This document shows, one piece after another, positions 1-8,099 of a stretch of 50,770 nt of DNA. Within the stretch, counting starts at the first letter, position 1, and each line of letters begins with the position of its first letter. Under the pieces are notes generated by a model. The model had not been told where the DNA came from. It saw only the letters and a list, made by a program, of their open reading frames with translations, and searched no databases. The position numbers were made by a program, and so were the translations under genes. The stretch is taken from contig CAMXPV010000029.1 of assembly GCA_947245585.1 (NCBI GenBank), positions 1-50,770 on the forward strand, given 5' to 3'. The DNA comes from an uncultured Lachnospiraceae bacterium (lineage in GTDB: Bacteria; Bacillota; Clostridia; Lachnospirales; Lachnospiraceae).

Positions 1-361
1 TCGTAAACGAGGTTAACATAATAATCAATGACGGTGCAATAGCAATCAAGGTAAGGATCAACAAAATCCGCAACGCGCCGTTCACGCTGCCATTACCGTT
101 GTTGTATGTAACCGTCACCGTATTGGCAATATTCATTTCAGCCAGATCATCGGCATTGTCCGATGCACCGGGCGGATCCAGGTTTGTCCTCTCATTGGAG
201 GTACCAGTCAGATTGGAGTCCCGGTAAGGAGTGTCAGTTACCGCAGTCGATGTACTGTCTCTCGCGAAGGCGGTTTCACCCCAACTAAGATACAATATGC
301 CTGCCACCAACAGCAGGCATATTAATTTTGCCAAATGATATCCGGAAAAATATTTCTTCAT
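1..361 (-). CDS. fliP: Flagellar export protein FliP, N-terminal part (cut by window edge)
   Basis: Only the first 120 codons are inside the window. They begin MKKYFSGYHLAKLICLLLVA, a hydrophobic signal-type segment, continue through a Ser/Thr/Asn/Asp-rich stretch, and end in NGALRILLILTLIAIAPSLI, which matches the start of the conserved FliP membrane core. FliP is a polytopic subunit of the flagellar type III export gate, formed with FliQ and FliR. The ATG at 359-361 overlaps the TGA of fliO as ATGA, which implies translational coupling. Its place directly after fliO agrees with the usual order fliO-fliP-fliQ-fliR, so the genes to the left are probably fliQ, fliR, flhB and flhA. The identification rests on the N-terminal region and on context. 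Confidence 0.88.
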   Translation of the reverse strand, partial: MKKYFSGYHLAKLICLLLVAGILYLSWGETAFARDSTSTAVTDTPYRDSNLTGTSNERTNLDPPGASDNADDLAEMNIANTVTVTYNNGNGSVNGALRILLILTLIAIAPSLIIMLTSFT

Positions 362-744
362 TCGTCTCGCCCGTCTTCTTTTTCCAGGATTCTTTCTTTC
401 TGAATTTTTGCAAGTACGTCCTTAAAACCGAGCGCACTTCCAGTAGACCCCTCAGGAAAGCTCAAATCCTCCTCAGGAATCTCTGATAACATTGTAACAG
501 TATCTTTGCAGACTGCAAGTGCCAAATACTTCCGCCCTATCCTGACGATCTGCACATACTTGTTGTTTGACAGCCGCAGCGCCTCAACAAGTTCCATATT
601 CGTCCCGACAGATCTGCCTTTCTGGTAGCCGCCAATCCACTTTGTGACAAAGGCAGTAATTGCCAACACAAAGAGAAACAGCAGTAAAACGGTTACAAAC
701 TGCACATAGGAGTCGGTTCTTCTGTCAGATAACGCAAGAAGCAT
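358..744 (-). CDS. fliO: Flagellar biosynthesis protein FliO (FliZ)
   Basis: This 128-residue protein has one membrane segment near residues 14-36 (FVTVLLLFLFVLAITAFVTK) followed by a small cytoplasmic domain with the FliO-type pattern MELVEALRLSNNKYVQIVRI and GRKYLALAV. FliO is a membrane protein that helps FliP assemble into the export gate. The length is typical of FliO in Firmicutes, although a longer signal-bearing N-terminus occurs in some relatives and is absent here. Its ATG overlaps the cheY stop by one base (TAATG), and its own stop overlaps the fliP start, so cheY-fliO-fliP are read as one unit. Confidence 0.88.
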   Translation of the reverse strand: MLLALSDRRTDSYVQFVTVLLLFLFVLAITAFVTKWIGGYQKGRSVGTNMELVEALRLSNNKYVQIVRIGRKYLALAVCKDTVTMLSEIPEEDLSFPEGSTGSALGFKDVLAKIQKERILEKEDGRDE

Positions 745-1106
745 TAACCTACGACCTTCTTAACGGCCTCTAATACACGGTCTGCCTGGAAAGGTTTTAC
801 GATGAAATCCTTGGCTCCGGACTGAATGGATTCGATAACCATAGCCTGCTGACCCATAGCAGAACACATGATAACCATAGCTCCGGGATCACCTTCTTTG
901 ATCTTCTTGAGTGCCTGAATTCCATCCATCTCCGGCATTGTGATATCCATCAGCACGAGATCAGGCTTAAGTTCGTTATATTTTTCTACCGCCTTGGCAC
1001 CGTTCTCTGCCTCACCTGCTACGTTATAGCCGTTCTTGGTCAGGATATCCTTGATCATCATTCGCATAAACGCTGCATCATCACATACTAAAATATTTTT
1101 TGCCAT
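744..1106 (-). CDS. cheY: Chemotaxis response regulator CheY
   Basis: A 120-residue single-domain receiver. The acidic pocket Asp9-Asp10, the phospho-acceptor Asp54 (LVLMDITMPEMDG), Ser82 (MVIMCSAMG) and Lys104 (KDFIVKPF) are all present, so it should be phosphorylatable by CheA. In Firmicutes CheY-P binds FliM and FliY at the switch and changes the direction of rotation. It lies immediately after fliY, which encodes a probable CheY-P phosphatase, so the signal and its eraser are co-transcribed. No DNA-binding output domain follows. A CheB-type or Spo0F-type receiver could look similar, but the flagellar context decides for CheY. Confidence 0.95.
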   Translation of the reverse strand: MAKNILVCDDAAFMRMMIKDILTKNGYNVAGEAENGAKAVEKYNELKPDLVLMDITMPEMDGIQALKKIKEGDPGAMVIMCSAMGQQAMVIESIQSGAKDFIVKPFQADRVLEAVKKVVG

Positions 1107-1126
1107 GTCTCTTCTCCTATCACATA

Positions 1127-2326
1127 TTATTTGATAATTTCGGTTACCCGAATACCAAAGCTCTCCTCAATTACCACAACTTCGCCCTTTGCTACAAACT
1201 TACCGTTCACAAGAACATCTATCGGCTCACCGGCAATTTTATCCAACTCAATAATGGTTCCCGGCGCGAAGTCCAAAATCTCTGAAATGGATTTGGAAGC
1301 TCTTCCCAACTCCACCGTTACTTCCAACGGCACATCCTTGATCAGCTCGATGTTTTCCTGACTCTGCAACGGGTTAAAATCTCCGGCAAAGTTTTGGAAC
1401 TGAACAGGCTGTATGTTCATATTAGGCTGCATCGCCATCTGGGGCATCATCTGCGGCATTCCCATCTGAGGCATCATCTGCATCTGACTCATATCCATCT
1501 GGGGAGCCATCGGCTGCGCCTGCGGCATCGGCTGTGCCTGCGGCATTGGCTGCGCCTGTGGCATCGGCTGTGGAGCCGGTTCTGGTGCCGGAGCCGACGC
1601 TGCAGCTGCTGCGTCATCCTGCCCCATAATGAAAGTATCGTAAACATCCTTCGCAAACTCAACCGGATACAGCTGCATGATGGTGGAATCCACCAATTCG
1701 CCGATCTGCATCCTAAAGGAAATCTTGACAAAAGTCCCTTCCAGGAAATCCGCAATATCACCACCGGACTTAAAGGCCGTCAGGTCAATCAGACTTGCCT
1801 CCGGCGGACTGATATCAATCATCTTGCCAAACATGGTGGAGAGTGCGGTGGACGAAGCGCCCATCATCTGGTTCATCGCCTCTGAAATAGCCGAAAGGTG
1901 CAGTTCCCCCAATTCTCCATCCGTATTGCTGCCATCGCCACCCATCATCAGGTCGGTGATAATCTTTACATCATGTTCCTTTAAGATCAGGATATTCGAC
2001 CCATCCAAACCCTGTGTATACTTAATCAGAATAAATACGCAAGGCTTCTCGTAATCTTCCAGTACATTCTTCCAAGTCGCCAACTTGACAACCGGCGTCG
2101 TGATATTAACCTTTTGGTTAACTACAGAAAACAGGGTGGTCGCGGATGCACCCATGCTAATGTTGGCAACTTCACCGACAGCATCCTTCTCCGCTTCCGT
2201 CAACAGCGAGTCGTCTGCGTCTGGCCCGTCAAAAGCTGCTGCGTCCGTATCCGCCGCACTTCCGGCCGAGTCGTCATCGCCGTTTAAAAGCGCATTGATT
2301 TCATCCTGTGATAACATTCCGTCCAT
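1127..2326 (-). CDS. fliY: Flagellar motor switch phosphatase FliY
   Basis: 399 residues in three parts. The N-terminal MLSQDEINALL resembles the CheY-P-binding peptide of FliM. The middle is a CheC/FliY-type domain with two phosphatase centres: DAVGEVAN with a proline 23 residues on, and SAISEAMN with the same spacing. The C-terminal SpoA/FliN domain runs from about residue 320 (DVPLEVTVELG) to the end. Both centres keep the Glu and Asn that attack CheY-P, so the protein should remove phosphate from CheY as well as form part of the C-ring. The linker, residues 240-310, is extremely rich in Pro, Gln and Met and contains an 18-base tandem repeat (1512-1565). The ATG has AGAGGGGG nine bases upstream. 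Confidence 0.95.
   Translation of the reverse strand: MDGMLSQDEINALLNGDDDSAGSAADTDAAAFDGPDADDSLLTEAEKDAVGEVANISMGASATTLFSVVNQKVNITTPVVKLATWKNVLEDYEKPCVFILIKYTQGLDGSNILILKEHDVKIITDLMMGGDGSNTDGELGELHLSAISEAMNQMMGASSTALSTMFGKMIDISPPEASLIDLTAFKSGGDIADFLEGTFVKISFRMQIGELVDSTIMQLYPVEFAKDVYDTFIMGQDDAAAAASAPAPEPAPQPMPQAQPMPQAQPMPQAQPMAPQMDMSQMQMMPQMGMPQMMPQMAMQPNMNIQPVQFQNFAGDFNPLQSQENIELIKDVPLEVTVELGRASKSISEILDFAPGTIIELDKIAGEPIDVLVNGKFVAKGEVVVIEESFGIRVTEIIK
1512..1565. repeat. Three tandem 18-bp units in fliY linker
   Basis: Three head-to-tail copies of an 18-base unit (GGCTGCGCCTGCGGCATC with one or two substitutions per copy) begin at 1512, 1530 and 1548. On the coding strand each gives a Met-Pro-Gln-Ala-Gln-Pro hexapeptide. 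Because the unit is a multiple of three, changes in copy number would lengthen or shorten the FliY linker without shifting frame. Confidence 0.9.
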
Positions 2327-2330
2327 GCTC

Positions 2331-3311
2331 TTATTCCCCCTCTCTGATTACCGAAGTGACTCTCACAGCATTTTTATCCCTGCTAGTACCCGGGAGGGCG
2401 GTAAATTTCTTAATATTGCCCACATACACTGTCAGATCCTGTTCGACTTCGGTATCTAGTCGTATAATGTCGCCGCGTTGTAAATTCACAAAGTCGGTGA
2501 CCGATATGCTCGTCTTTCCCAATACTGCTTTGACAGGAACATCCACTCTCTTGACAAGGGCCTCGATGTATTCCTCGAAGTCTTCGTCGTTCTGTTCCTG
2601 CATATTCGCGTACCAGAACTTCGTATTGAGCTTATCCATGACGCTCTCCAACGTAAAGAAGGGGAGACATACATTCATAAATCCTTCCACCTCGCCTATT
2701 TTCATATTCAAGGTGACGATGGCAATCATATCATTCGGGGCGATGATCTGCGCGAACTGGGAATTTGTCTCTATTCGCTCCAACACTGGGTTGATCTCCA
2801 CCACATTCTTCCATGGTTCCCGCATCAACTGCATACAGACTACCATCATTTTCTCTATGATTGTCATTTCAATCTCGGTGAACTCCCGGCTCTTTTCCAG
2901 TGAGTCTCCCGCGCCGCCAAGCATTCTGTCTATCATCGCAAATCCCAACTGGGACGCTAACTCGATCAGAATGGTTCCGCCCAGCGGATGGAAATTCACA
3001 ATTCCCAGAATAACCGGGTTGGAAAGGGAATTTGAAAACTCCGAGAAAATAACCGTCTCGGAACTTGTCACCGATACCTGTACATTCTTTCTCAGGTGCA
3101 CCTGCATACTCGTGGAGAGCAGACGCCCGTAATGCTCATATATAATTTCCAGTGTGCGCAGATGTTCTTTTGAGAACTTAGTCGGCCTTTTAAAGTCGTA
3201 ATCCCTGACCTGTTTCTCATCAGCGCCATTCAGTTCATCCGTGTCAAGCTCACCGCTGCTCAGCGCGGCGAGCAGATTATCTATCTCACTTTGCGATAGT
3301 ACCTCTCCCAC
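2331..3311 (-). CDS. fliM: Flagellar motor switch protein FliM
   Basis: 326 residues, the normal FliM size. The N-terminal peptide MGEVLSQSEIDNLLAAL is the CheY-P docking motif. A CheC-like middle domain follows, with LGGAGDSL in its core, and a SpoA domain lies near residues 250-320 (VPVKAVLGKTSISVTDFVNL). FliM forms the C-ring with FliG and FliY and receives CheY-P. The start is a GTG at 3309-3311 with AGGAGGTG eight bases upstream; no ATG nearby fits the conserved N-terminus. It sits four bases before fliY. Confidence 0.96.
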   Translation of the reverse strand: MGEVLSQSEIDNLLAALSSGELDTDELNGADEKQVRDYDFKRPTKFSKEHLRTLEIIYEHYGRLLSTSMQVHLRKNVQVSVTSSETVIFSEFSNSLSNPVILGIVNFHPLGGTILIELASQLGFAMIDRMLGGAGDSLEKSREFTEIEMTIIEKMMVVCMQLMREPWKNVVEINPVLERIETNSQFAQIIAPNDMIAIVTLNMKIGEVEGFMNVCLPFFTLESVMDKLNTKFWYANMQEQNDEDFEEYIEALVKRVDVPVKAVLGKTSISVTDFVNLQRGDIIRLDTEVEQDLTVYVGNIKKFTALPGTSRDKNAVRVTSVIREGE

Positions 3312-3350
3312 GAAAAGTTCACCTCCTGTGGTTCTTATTCCTTCTCAATA

Positions 3351-3872
3351 CTACCCAAACATGATGTCACCGAACGACACGTTATAGATAAACTTGGAAT
3401 CGAACATAGTCTGCAATCTGTCAAGAATTTCTTCCTTAACCTTCTCCTGATTGTCCCGCACTTCCTCCATCGTATACTGGGCAAATACACTGTTGATCTG
3501 GTCTTTCATCAAACCTTCCATGCTGCCTAGCTTCTCAGCGGAACCATACTCCTTATACCCTTCCGCCTTATTGTTGATCGACAGTGTAACCGAAACAACA
3601 CAATAGTGATCCTTATCGTCTCCCTCTGTCTTTTTCAGCGGGATCGTCATAGTCTCCGCAAAGGAATAAGTCTCCGTGTCCGCCATAGAAACGACCACGC
3701 TAGGCCCTGCCGTGCCAGATGCCAGTTCCAGATTCATGGCTGTCGCAATATTGTCCACCAACAGGGCGGTCTTTTTGGAAGCCCCAACCACACTGAACAT
3801 CATTATGGCGGTCAAAACAATATTGACAATCAACAGCGCCAGAATAATTACGGAAATCAGATTCTTCTTCAT
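3351..3872 (-). CDS. fliL: Flagellar basal body-associated protein FliL
   Basis: 173 residues with one membrane anchor at residues 5-27 (LISVIILALLIVNIVLTAIM) and an extracytoplasmic domain that fits FliL in size and position. The C-terminal part (DQINSVFAQYTMEEVRDNQE) resembles the FliL tail that precedes the final FGDIMFG. FliL surrounds the stator and affects torque. Sequence identity to well-known FliL proteins is low over the middle, so the call leans on topology, length and its place between motB and fliM. Confidence 0.8.
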   Translation of the reverse strand: MKKNLISVIILALLIVNIVLTAIMMFSVVGASKKTALLVDNIATAMNLELASGTAGPSVVVSMADTETYSFAETMTIPLKKTEGDDKDHYCVVSVTLSINNKAEGYKEYGSAEKLGSMEGLMKDQINSVFAQYTMEEVRDNQEKVKEEILDRLQTMFDSKFIYNVSFGDIMFG

Positions 3873-3901
3873 AGCTTTTGTCTTCTCCTTCTACACTCAA
3901 G

Positions 3902-4726
3902 TTAATAAGAACTAAGCGAATTGTATATCTTAATCTCCACTCTCCTGTTCTTAGCTCTCCCCTCCGGTGTGGAATTATCCGCAACGGGAAGATATTCACC
4001 CCTGCCGGCATGCTTGATATTCGCAGGATCCAGATTTGTGATGGAGAGAATATAGTCGAACACTGACAGCGCACGTCCGGAACTCAATTCATTATTATTA
4101 GAATACTTTGCCCCCGACATCGGCACATTATCCGTATGTCCCTCTATCTCAATCGTACCATCCGCATACCGCTCTAAAATCAATCCCACCTGGTCAAGTA
4201 TGGGCTTAGCGTCATCCTTCAAAAGTGTGCTTCCCGAATCAAAGAGCAGCGCGCCTTTCAAAGTCAGTTGGACGAATTGGGCAGTAAATGTCACATCCAC
4301 TTCGTCCTCCAGATTTCTCTCGTCAAGCGCTTCCTGAATCTTTTCGGCCATCGCCTCAGACTCTTCCATCTGCGCTTCTTCCATTTTTTCCTTTGCTTCG
4401 GCAACATCCTGGTCCTGGGCAACGTCCTCGTCAATCATCTGCCCCTCGTTCATCTTACCAGTGCTGTTTATGAATTCATCCAACTCGTTCAGCTGGCTGA
4501 CACCGTTACTGATCAGCATACCGTCCCCGATCGCCTGTGCTCCTCCCTCAAAAACGGAAAACATCTGGTTAAAGGAGGCGGCCACCTTTTCCTGCTTCAC
4601 TTCGTCAATCGACGACATGGAAAAGAGCAGGACGAAAAAGCAGAGAAGCAGATTCATCAAGTCGGAGAAAGTGGCCATCCACGCCGGCGAGCCCTTAGGG
4701 GCATCTTCCTGCTTCTTTTTAGCCAT
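3902..4726 (-). CDS. motB: Flagellar stator protein MotB
   Basis: 274 residues. The single membrane helix contains the proton-binding Asp in FSDLMNLLLCFFVLLFSMS, followed by a charged Glu-rich linker and an OmpA-like peptidoglycan-binding domain (LLFDSGSTLLKDDAKPIL, IEIEGHTDNVPMSG, GRALSVFDYI, AGRGEYLPVADNSTPEGRA, NRRVEIKI). MotB anchors the MotA-MotB stator to the wall. I place the start at the ATG at 4724-4726 because GGAGG lies eight bases upstream; the in-frame GTG three codons earlier abuts that same site and is unlikely. This leaves an eight-base overlap with motA. Confidence 0.95.
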   Translation of the reverse strand: MAKKKQEDAPKGSPAWMATFSDLMNLLLCFFVLLFSMSSIDEVKQEKVAASFNQMFSVFEGGAQAIGDGMLISNGVSQLNELDEFINSTGKMNEGQMIDEDVAQDQDVAEAKEKMEEAQMEESEAMAEKIQEALDERNLEDEVDVTFTAQFVQLTLKGALLFDSGSTLLKDDAKPILDQVGLILERYADGTIEIEGHTDNVPMSGAKYSNNNELSSGRALSVFDYILSITNLDPANIKHAGRGEYLPVADNSTPEGRAKNRRVEIKIYNSLSSY

Positions 4727-5516
4727 CCACTTCACCTCCGCCCTCGGCTCCCGCGCTGCCTCTGTCGGCAGGTGCCAGGAAGGACTTCAATTTCTCTTCG
4801 ATGACACGCGGGTTCTCACCCGCCTGAATCGAGAGAAGGCCTTCTATCTCAATCTCCTTCACCATCATCTCTTCCGCGTTTTTATTCTTAAGCTTCGTCG
4901 ATACCGGCGCACAAATCCAGTTCGCCAACAGTGAACCGTAGAAGGTGGTTACCAAAGCGACCGCCATGTTTGGTCCGATGGATGCGAAATCCGACAAATC
5001 GGCCAACATGTTAATCAGTCCGATCAGGGTACCGATCATGCCCCATGCGGGACCCATAGCTGCAACGTTCTCCCAAAAACCGATCTTATCTTTATGTCTG
5101 CCCTCCACGCTGACAAGCTCCGTCTCCATAATTGCACGCACGAGCTCCGGGTCGGTACCGTCAACAATCAGCAGGATGCCCTTTTTCAGGAACTCATCCT
5201 CAATGTCACTGGCCGCCTCTTCCAGGGAGAGGAGACCTTCCTTACGTGCAACGTTGGACAAATCTATAATCTTCTGGATAATTTCCGGCACATTCATAGT
5301 GGAAGTCTTGAAGATCAGCCCCATACTTTTAAGTCCGGCAACGAACTCGGGTATCGTATAGCTCGCAAAGATACACATGAAGGAACCGCCAAAAGTAATC
5401 AGCATCGACGGCGGATCCAGGAACCTGAACACCATGGAGAAACTCTTGCCGAACACCATGCCGAATATCATCAACGCAAAACATGTTACCAAGCCAATAA
5501 TTGAAGCTATATCCAT
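4719..5516 (-). CDS. motA: Flagellar stator protein MotA
   Basis: 265 residues with the four-helix MotA/TolQ/ExbB topology: MDIASIIGLVTCFALMIFGM, a second helix near LITFGGSFMCIFASYTI, and the paired C-terminal helices containing MGPAWGMIGTLIGLINMLA and ALVTTFYGSLLANWICAPV. The cytoplasmic loop (residues 65-140) carries the charged surface that meets FliG. With MotB it forms the ion-conducting stator; the ion cannot be told with confidence from the sequence. The Shine-Dalgarno is weak (GTGGGTG), which may matter because flbD lies only 21 bases upstream. Confidence 0.95.
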   Translation of the reverse strand: MDIASIIGLVTCFALMIFGMVFGKSFSMVFRFLDPPSMLITFGGSFMCIFASYTIPEFVAGLKSMGLIFKTSTMNVPEIIQKIIDLSNVARKEGLLSLEEAASDIEDEFLKKGILLIVDGTDPELVRAIMETELVSVEGRHKDKIGFWENVAAMGPAWGMIGTLIGLINMLADLSDFASIGPNMAVALVTTFYGSLLANWICAPVSTKLKNKNAEEMMVKEIEIEGLLSIQAGENPRVIEEKLKSFLAPADRGSAGAEGGGEVDG

Positions 5517-5537
5517 ATGTACACACCCACTTTTACA

Positions 5538-5723
5538 CTAGTCTGCAAAAATATCCTTTCTATACGATTTTACTAAATTTTTCACTTCTTGTCTACTTTC
5601 TTTTACAATTATTTTCCGTCCGGTAGTAAAAGAGAGCACCGTATCAGGCGTTTCCTCCACCAATTCCAACAGATCGGGGTTGATCAAAACTTTGACGCCA
5701 TTAATCTTCGTTACCTCTACCAC
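5538..5723 (-). CDS. flbD: Flagellar motor torque protein FlbD/SwrD
   Basis: A 61-residue protein of the FlbD family (SwrD in Bacillus subtilis), with the signatures VTKINGVKVLINPDL, ETPDTVLSFTTGRKIIVKES and EVKNLVKSYRK. SwrD is reported to raise flagellar power for swarming by affecting the stator. I choose the GTG at 5721-5723 as start: AAAGGGGG lies seven bases upstream and the predicted protein then aligns with the family N-terminus. An in-frame TTG at 5727-5729 is only one base from the Shine-Dalgarno. The gene leads the flbD-motA-motB segment and has its own promoter at 5765-5793. Confidence 0.9.
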   Translation of the reverse strand: MVEVTKINGVKVLINPDLLELVEETPDTVLSFTTGRKIIVKESRQEVKNLVKSYRKDIFAD

Positions 5724-5764
5724 GGGCAAGCCCCCTTTTAGGTTTTATACACTGCAACTAGATC

Positions 5765-5793
5765 ATTTTACCACACATCTACAAAAACTGCAA
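5765..5793 (-). promoter_or_regulatory. Sigma-A-type promoter of flbD-motA
   Basis: On the minus strand TTGCAG (5788-5793) is followed after exactly 17 bases by TAAAAT (5765-5770), with a TGG just before it that forms an extended -10. The -10 matches five of six consensus bases and the -35 three of six. It sits between the flgE hairpin and flbD, so the stator genes can be transcribed separately from the hook genes. Confidence 0.65.
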
Positions 5794-5832
5794 AAAAAAA
5801 TTTACCAATTTTTTTTGCAATATACCCGAAAA

Positions 5833-5872
5833 AGGGGAATTTTCCACAGAAATCCGTGGAAAGTTCCCCTTA
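5833..5872 (-). terminator. Hairpin after flgE, likely terminator or attenuator
   Basis: Read on the minus strand, AAGGGGAACTTTCCAC and GTGGAAAATTCCCCTT pair over 16 positions with one mismatch around an eight-base loop, followed by TTT (five T in all counting the end of the stem). It begins a few bases after the flgE stop. The U-tract is short, so read-through into flbD is probable. Confidence 0.6.
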
Positions 5873-5882
5873 AATTTTTTAA

Positions 5883-8015
5883 TTACCTCTTCAGATTTAC
5901 CAACTCCTCAAGCAGTGTATCGGAGGTGGTGATGATACGGCTGTTTGCCTGGAAACCACGCTGTGTCGTGATCATCTCGGTAAACTCGCCCGCCAGATCC
6001 ACGTTACTCATCTCCAGAATACCGGACTCCATGGAACCTTCGCCGTCCGCCGTGATATCCTGACCCACGCCGTCGAACTCGCCGGAGTTCATGGTTGCAG
6101 AGTAGAGGTTGTTGCCAGCCTTTGCCAGACCGGCAGCGTTGGCAAACTTGGCAACCGCAATCTGTCCCAAGAGCTTCGTCATGCCGTTGTCATAGGAGGC
6201 TCTGATCTTACCGTCCTGACCTACCTCCAAGCCGATCAGCTCACCGTACTTACGGCCGCTGCCCAGATTGTTCTCCGTGCCGTCGCCGGAATCCATATTG
6301 ATGGTACACACCTTGCCGTTGTTCACGTTGGATGTGGCCGAAAAGTCGATGTCGATGTCGGTAAAATGCTCCAAATCCACGGTCTTACCGGTCATATCCG
6401 TGGTAGAAGCGCTGAAGTTCAACGTCACGCTTTTCTGTTCCGGATTGCCCACATAACTGAAACTTGCGTCTTTGGTATTAAATACCAGACGGTTTCCGGT
6501 ATAGGACTCGGTGCTCGTGATACTCGCATGGCCGTCCGGCGTAATGTAGTTGATGCTGTATTTCATCGTATCGTCACTGGTCAGACCGTAGGCTTTCTGC
6601 AGAATCTGCTCGCTGTCCGCAGGATAGGTCAGCGTCACACCGAATTTCCCATCATCTACATCAAAAGTTGAATCCTGCTTAGTAGCGAACTTGGCCGTGA
6701 AGGACAGGGTTACCGCGCCGCTCTCGTCCATGGAAATCACGGGCAAGTTGTTCGCATCTGTTGCCAGAGTCACGCCGTTGCCGCCAAGCTTACCAAGCAC
6801 CGTCGCCCACTCCGTTCCCTCCGCTGCCGTAGGCGGATTACTGGGACCGAGAGGTGTTCTGGTATAAGTGATATTGGGCGCCGTACCGGTAGGTTTATTG
6901 TAATAGTACTGCTTCTGCTTCTCGTCGTAGGTCATGCCGTACTCTTTTTGCAGGATATCCTTATCAAGCGTCACATCGCCCTGCATCGTCACCTCTGTAC
7001 CCTTAGTTACAGAAGGAGTGGTACCTGGCGTAAGTGTTACCTTATCTATTCCTGCCACCTTCAGATTCTTTGCCATAGACATCATCACGTTCTTATCGAA
7101 GCCGTCGAGAATTTCTCCATTGTTGAAACTAACAAGGAATGTTCCCGTACTTCCTGTCACATTCGCATTGGGTCCGTCTATATAGCTTACGCTGCCGTCG
7201 TCAGGCAGGGAGAACACCTTGGTCTCCTCAATGCTCTCGGGCGAACCGAACGTGGCAATCTGGCTGATATCGTTGACATTGTAGTAGGTCTTCAAAGATA
7301 CGCCGTCACTGTTGATAATGTCGTCGAGCTGCACATAATAATTGCCCTCGCCCGCGCTTCTGAGCTTATGCGCGCTCATCAAAGCTGTGTACTGATAACC
7401 TGCGTTATCATAGAACTGCAACGTCATAACGCGGCCCTTGCTGCTGTTCACATCCGCGTTATTTCTGTCCAGAATACCGGACACCACCGCTTTGGTGGTG
7501 GACTCCGCCGGTGCCGTCAAATTCTCCACATTCATGATCTGTAATGCGGAAACCACATCGGAACGGATATCGCCCGTCTCCTCATCATACTGCCAACCCA
7601 TCACACGGTAACCGGTGCTCGCCATAACCAGATTGCCCGCGCCGTCAATGGTGAAGGAACCGTCTCTGGTGAAGAAGTTCTGGGAACCGCTGTTTACAAT
7701 GAAGAAGGATTCGCCCGTGATCATCACATCCCACGGGTTATTGGTGGACTGGGCGGAACCCTGTCTCGTGATGGCCGTGTTGATGGCCGCCGTCTTGGAA
7801 CCGAGACCGATCTGTCTCGCGTTGATACCGCCGCGGCCCGTGTCAGCGTTTGCGCCGGATGCCGCCTGCGTCTGTTGGTAGAGCAGATCGCTGAACACCA
7901 TGTTCTGCGACTTATATGCCGTCGTGTTTACGTTTGCAATGTTGTTACCGATAACATCCATTCTGGTCTGGTGGGTTTTTAGGCCCGACACGCCAGAAAA
8001 CAATGATCTCATCAT
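5883..8015 (-). CDS. flgE: Flagellar hook protein FlgE
   Basis: 710 residues. The N-terminus has the rod/hook motif MRSLFSGVSGLKTHQTRMD and IGNNIANVNTTAYKSQNMVF. The C-terminus has LEMSNVDLAGEFTEMITTQ followed by FQANSRIITTSDTLLEELVNL. These coiled ends are the D0/D1 parts shared by axial proteins; the SQNMVFSDLLYQQ and FTRDGSF segments favour FlgE over FlgG or FlgF. The middle, about residues 200-600, is much longer than in Escherichia coli (402) or Bacillus FlgE and is poorly conserved; it should form extra domains on the hook surface. Shine-Dalgarno AAGGAGGT lies nine bases before the first of two adjacent ATG codons. It follows the TIGR02530 gene in the operon. Confidence 0.93.
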   Translation of the reverse strand: MMRSLFSGVSGLKTHQTRMDVIGNNIANVNTTAYKSQNMVFSDLLYQQTQAASGANADTGRGGINARQIGLGSKTAAINTAITRQGSAQSTNNPWDVMITGESFFIVNSGSQNFFTRDGSFTIDGAGNLVMASTGYRVMGWQYDEETGDIRSDVVSALQIMNVENLTAPAESTTKAVVSGILDRNNADVNSSKGRVMTLQFYDNAGYQYTALMSAHKLRSAGEGNYYVQLDDIINSDGVSLKTYYNVNDISQIATFGSPESIEETKVFSLPDDGSVSYIDGPNANVTGSTGTFLVSFNNGEILDGFDKNVMMSMAKNLKVAGIDKVTLTPGTTPSVTKGTEVTMQGDVTLDKDILQKEYGMTYDEKQKQYYYNKPTGTAPNITYTRTPLGPSNPPTAAEGTEWATVLGKLGGNGVTLATDANNLPVISMDESGAVTLSFTAKFATKQDSTFDVDDGKFGVTLTYPADSEQILQKAYGLTSDDTMKYSINYITPDGHASITSTESYTGNRLVFNTKDASFSYVGNPEQKSVTLNFSASTTDMTGKTVDLEHFTDIDIDFSATSNVNNGKVCTINMDSGDGTENNLGSGRKYGELIGLEVGQDGKIRASYDNGMTKLLGQIAVAKFANAAGLAKAGNNLYSATMNSGEFDGVGQDITADGEGSMESGILEMSNVDLAGEFTEMITTQRGFQANSRIITTSDTLLEELVNLKR

Positions 8016-8099
8016 AGTAAAATGACCTCCTTATTTCTGTTGAGAAACCGTCTGTCCTCTCTGTCAGTCGAGAACCGTAAGCCTCCTGTAAGGTCCGGC

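Noticed and set aside
2308..3132. Long open frame on the plus strand opposite fliM
   Set aside because: It is a shadow of fliM: no Shine-Dalgarno, no recognisable product, and the minus-strand gene is certain.
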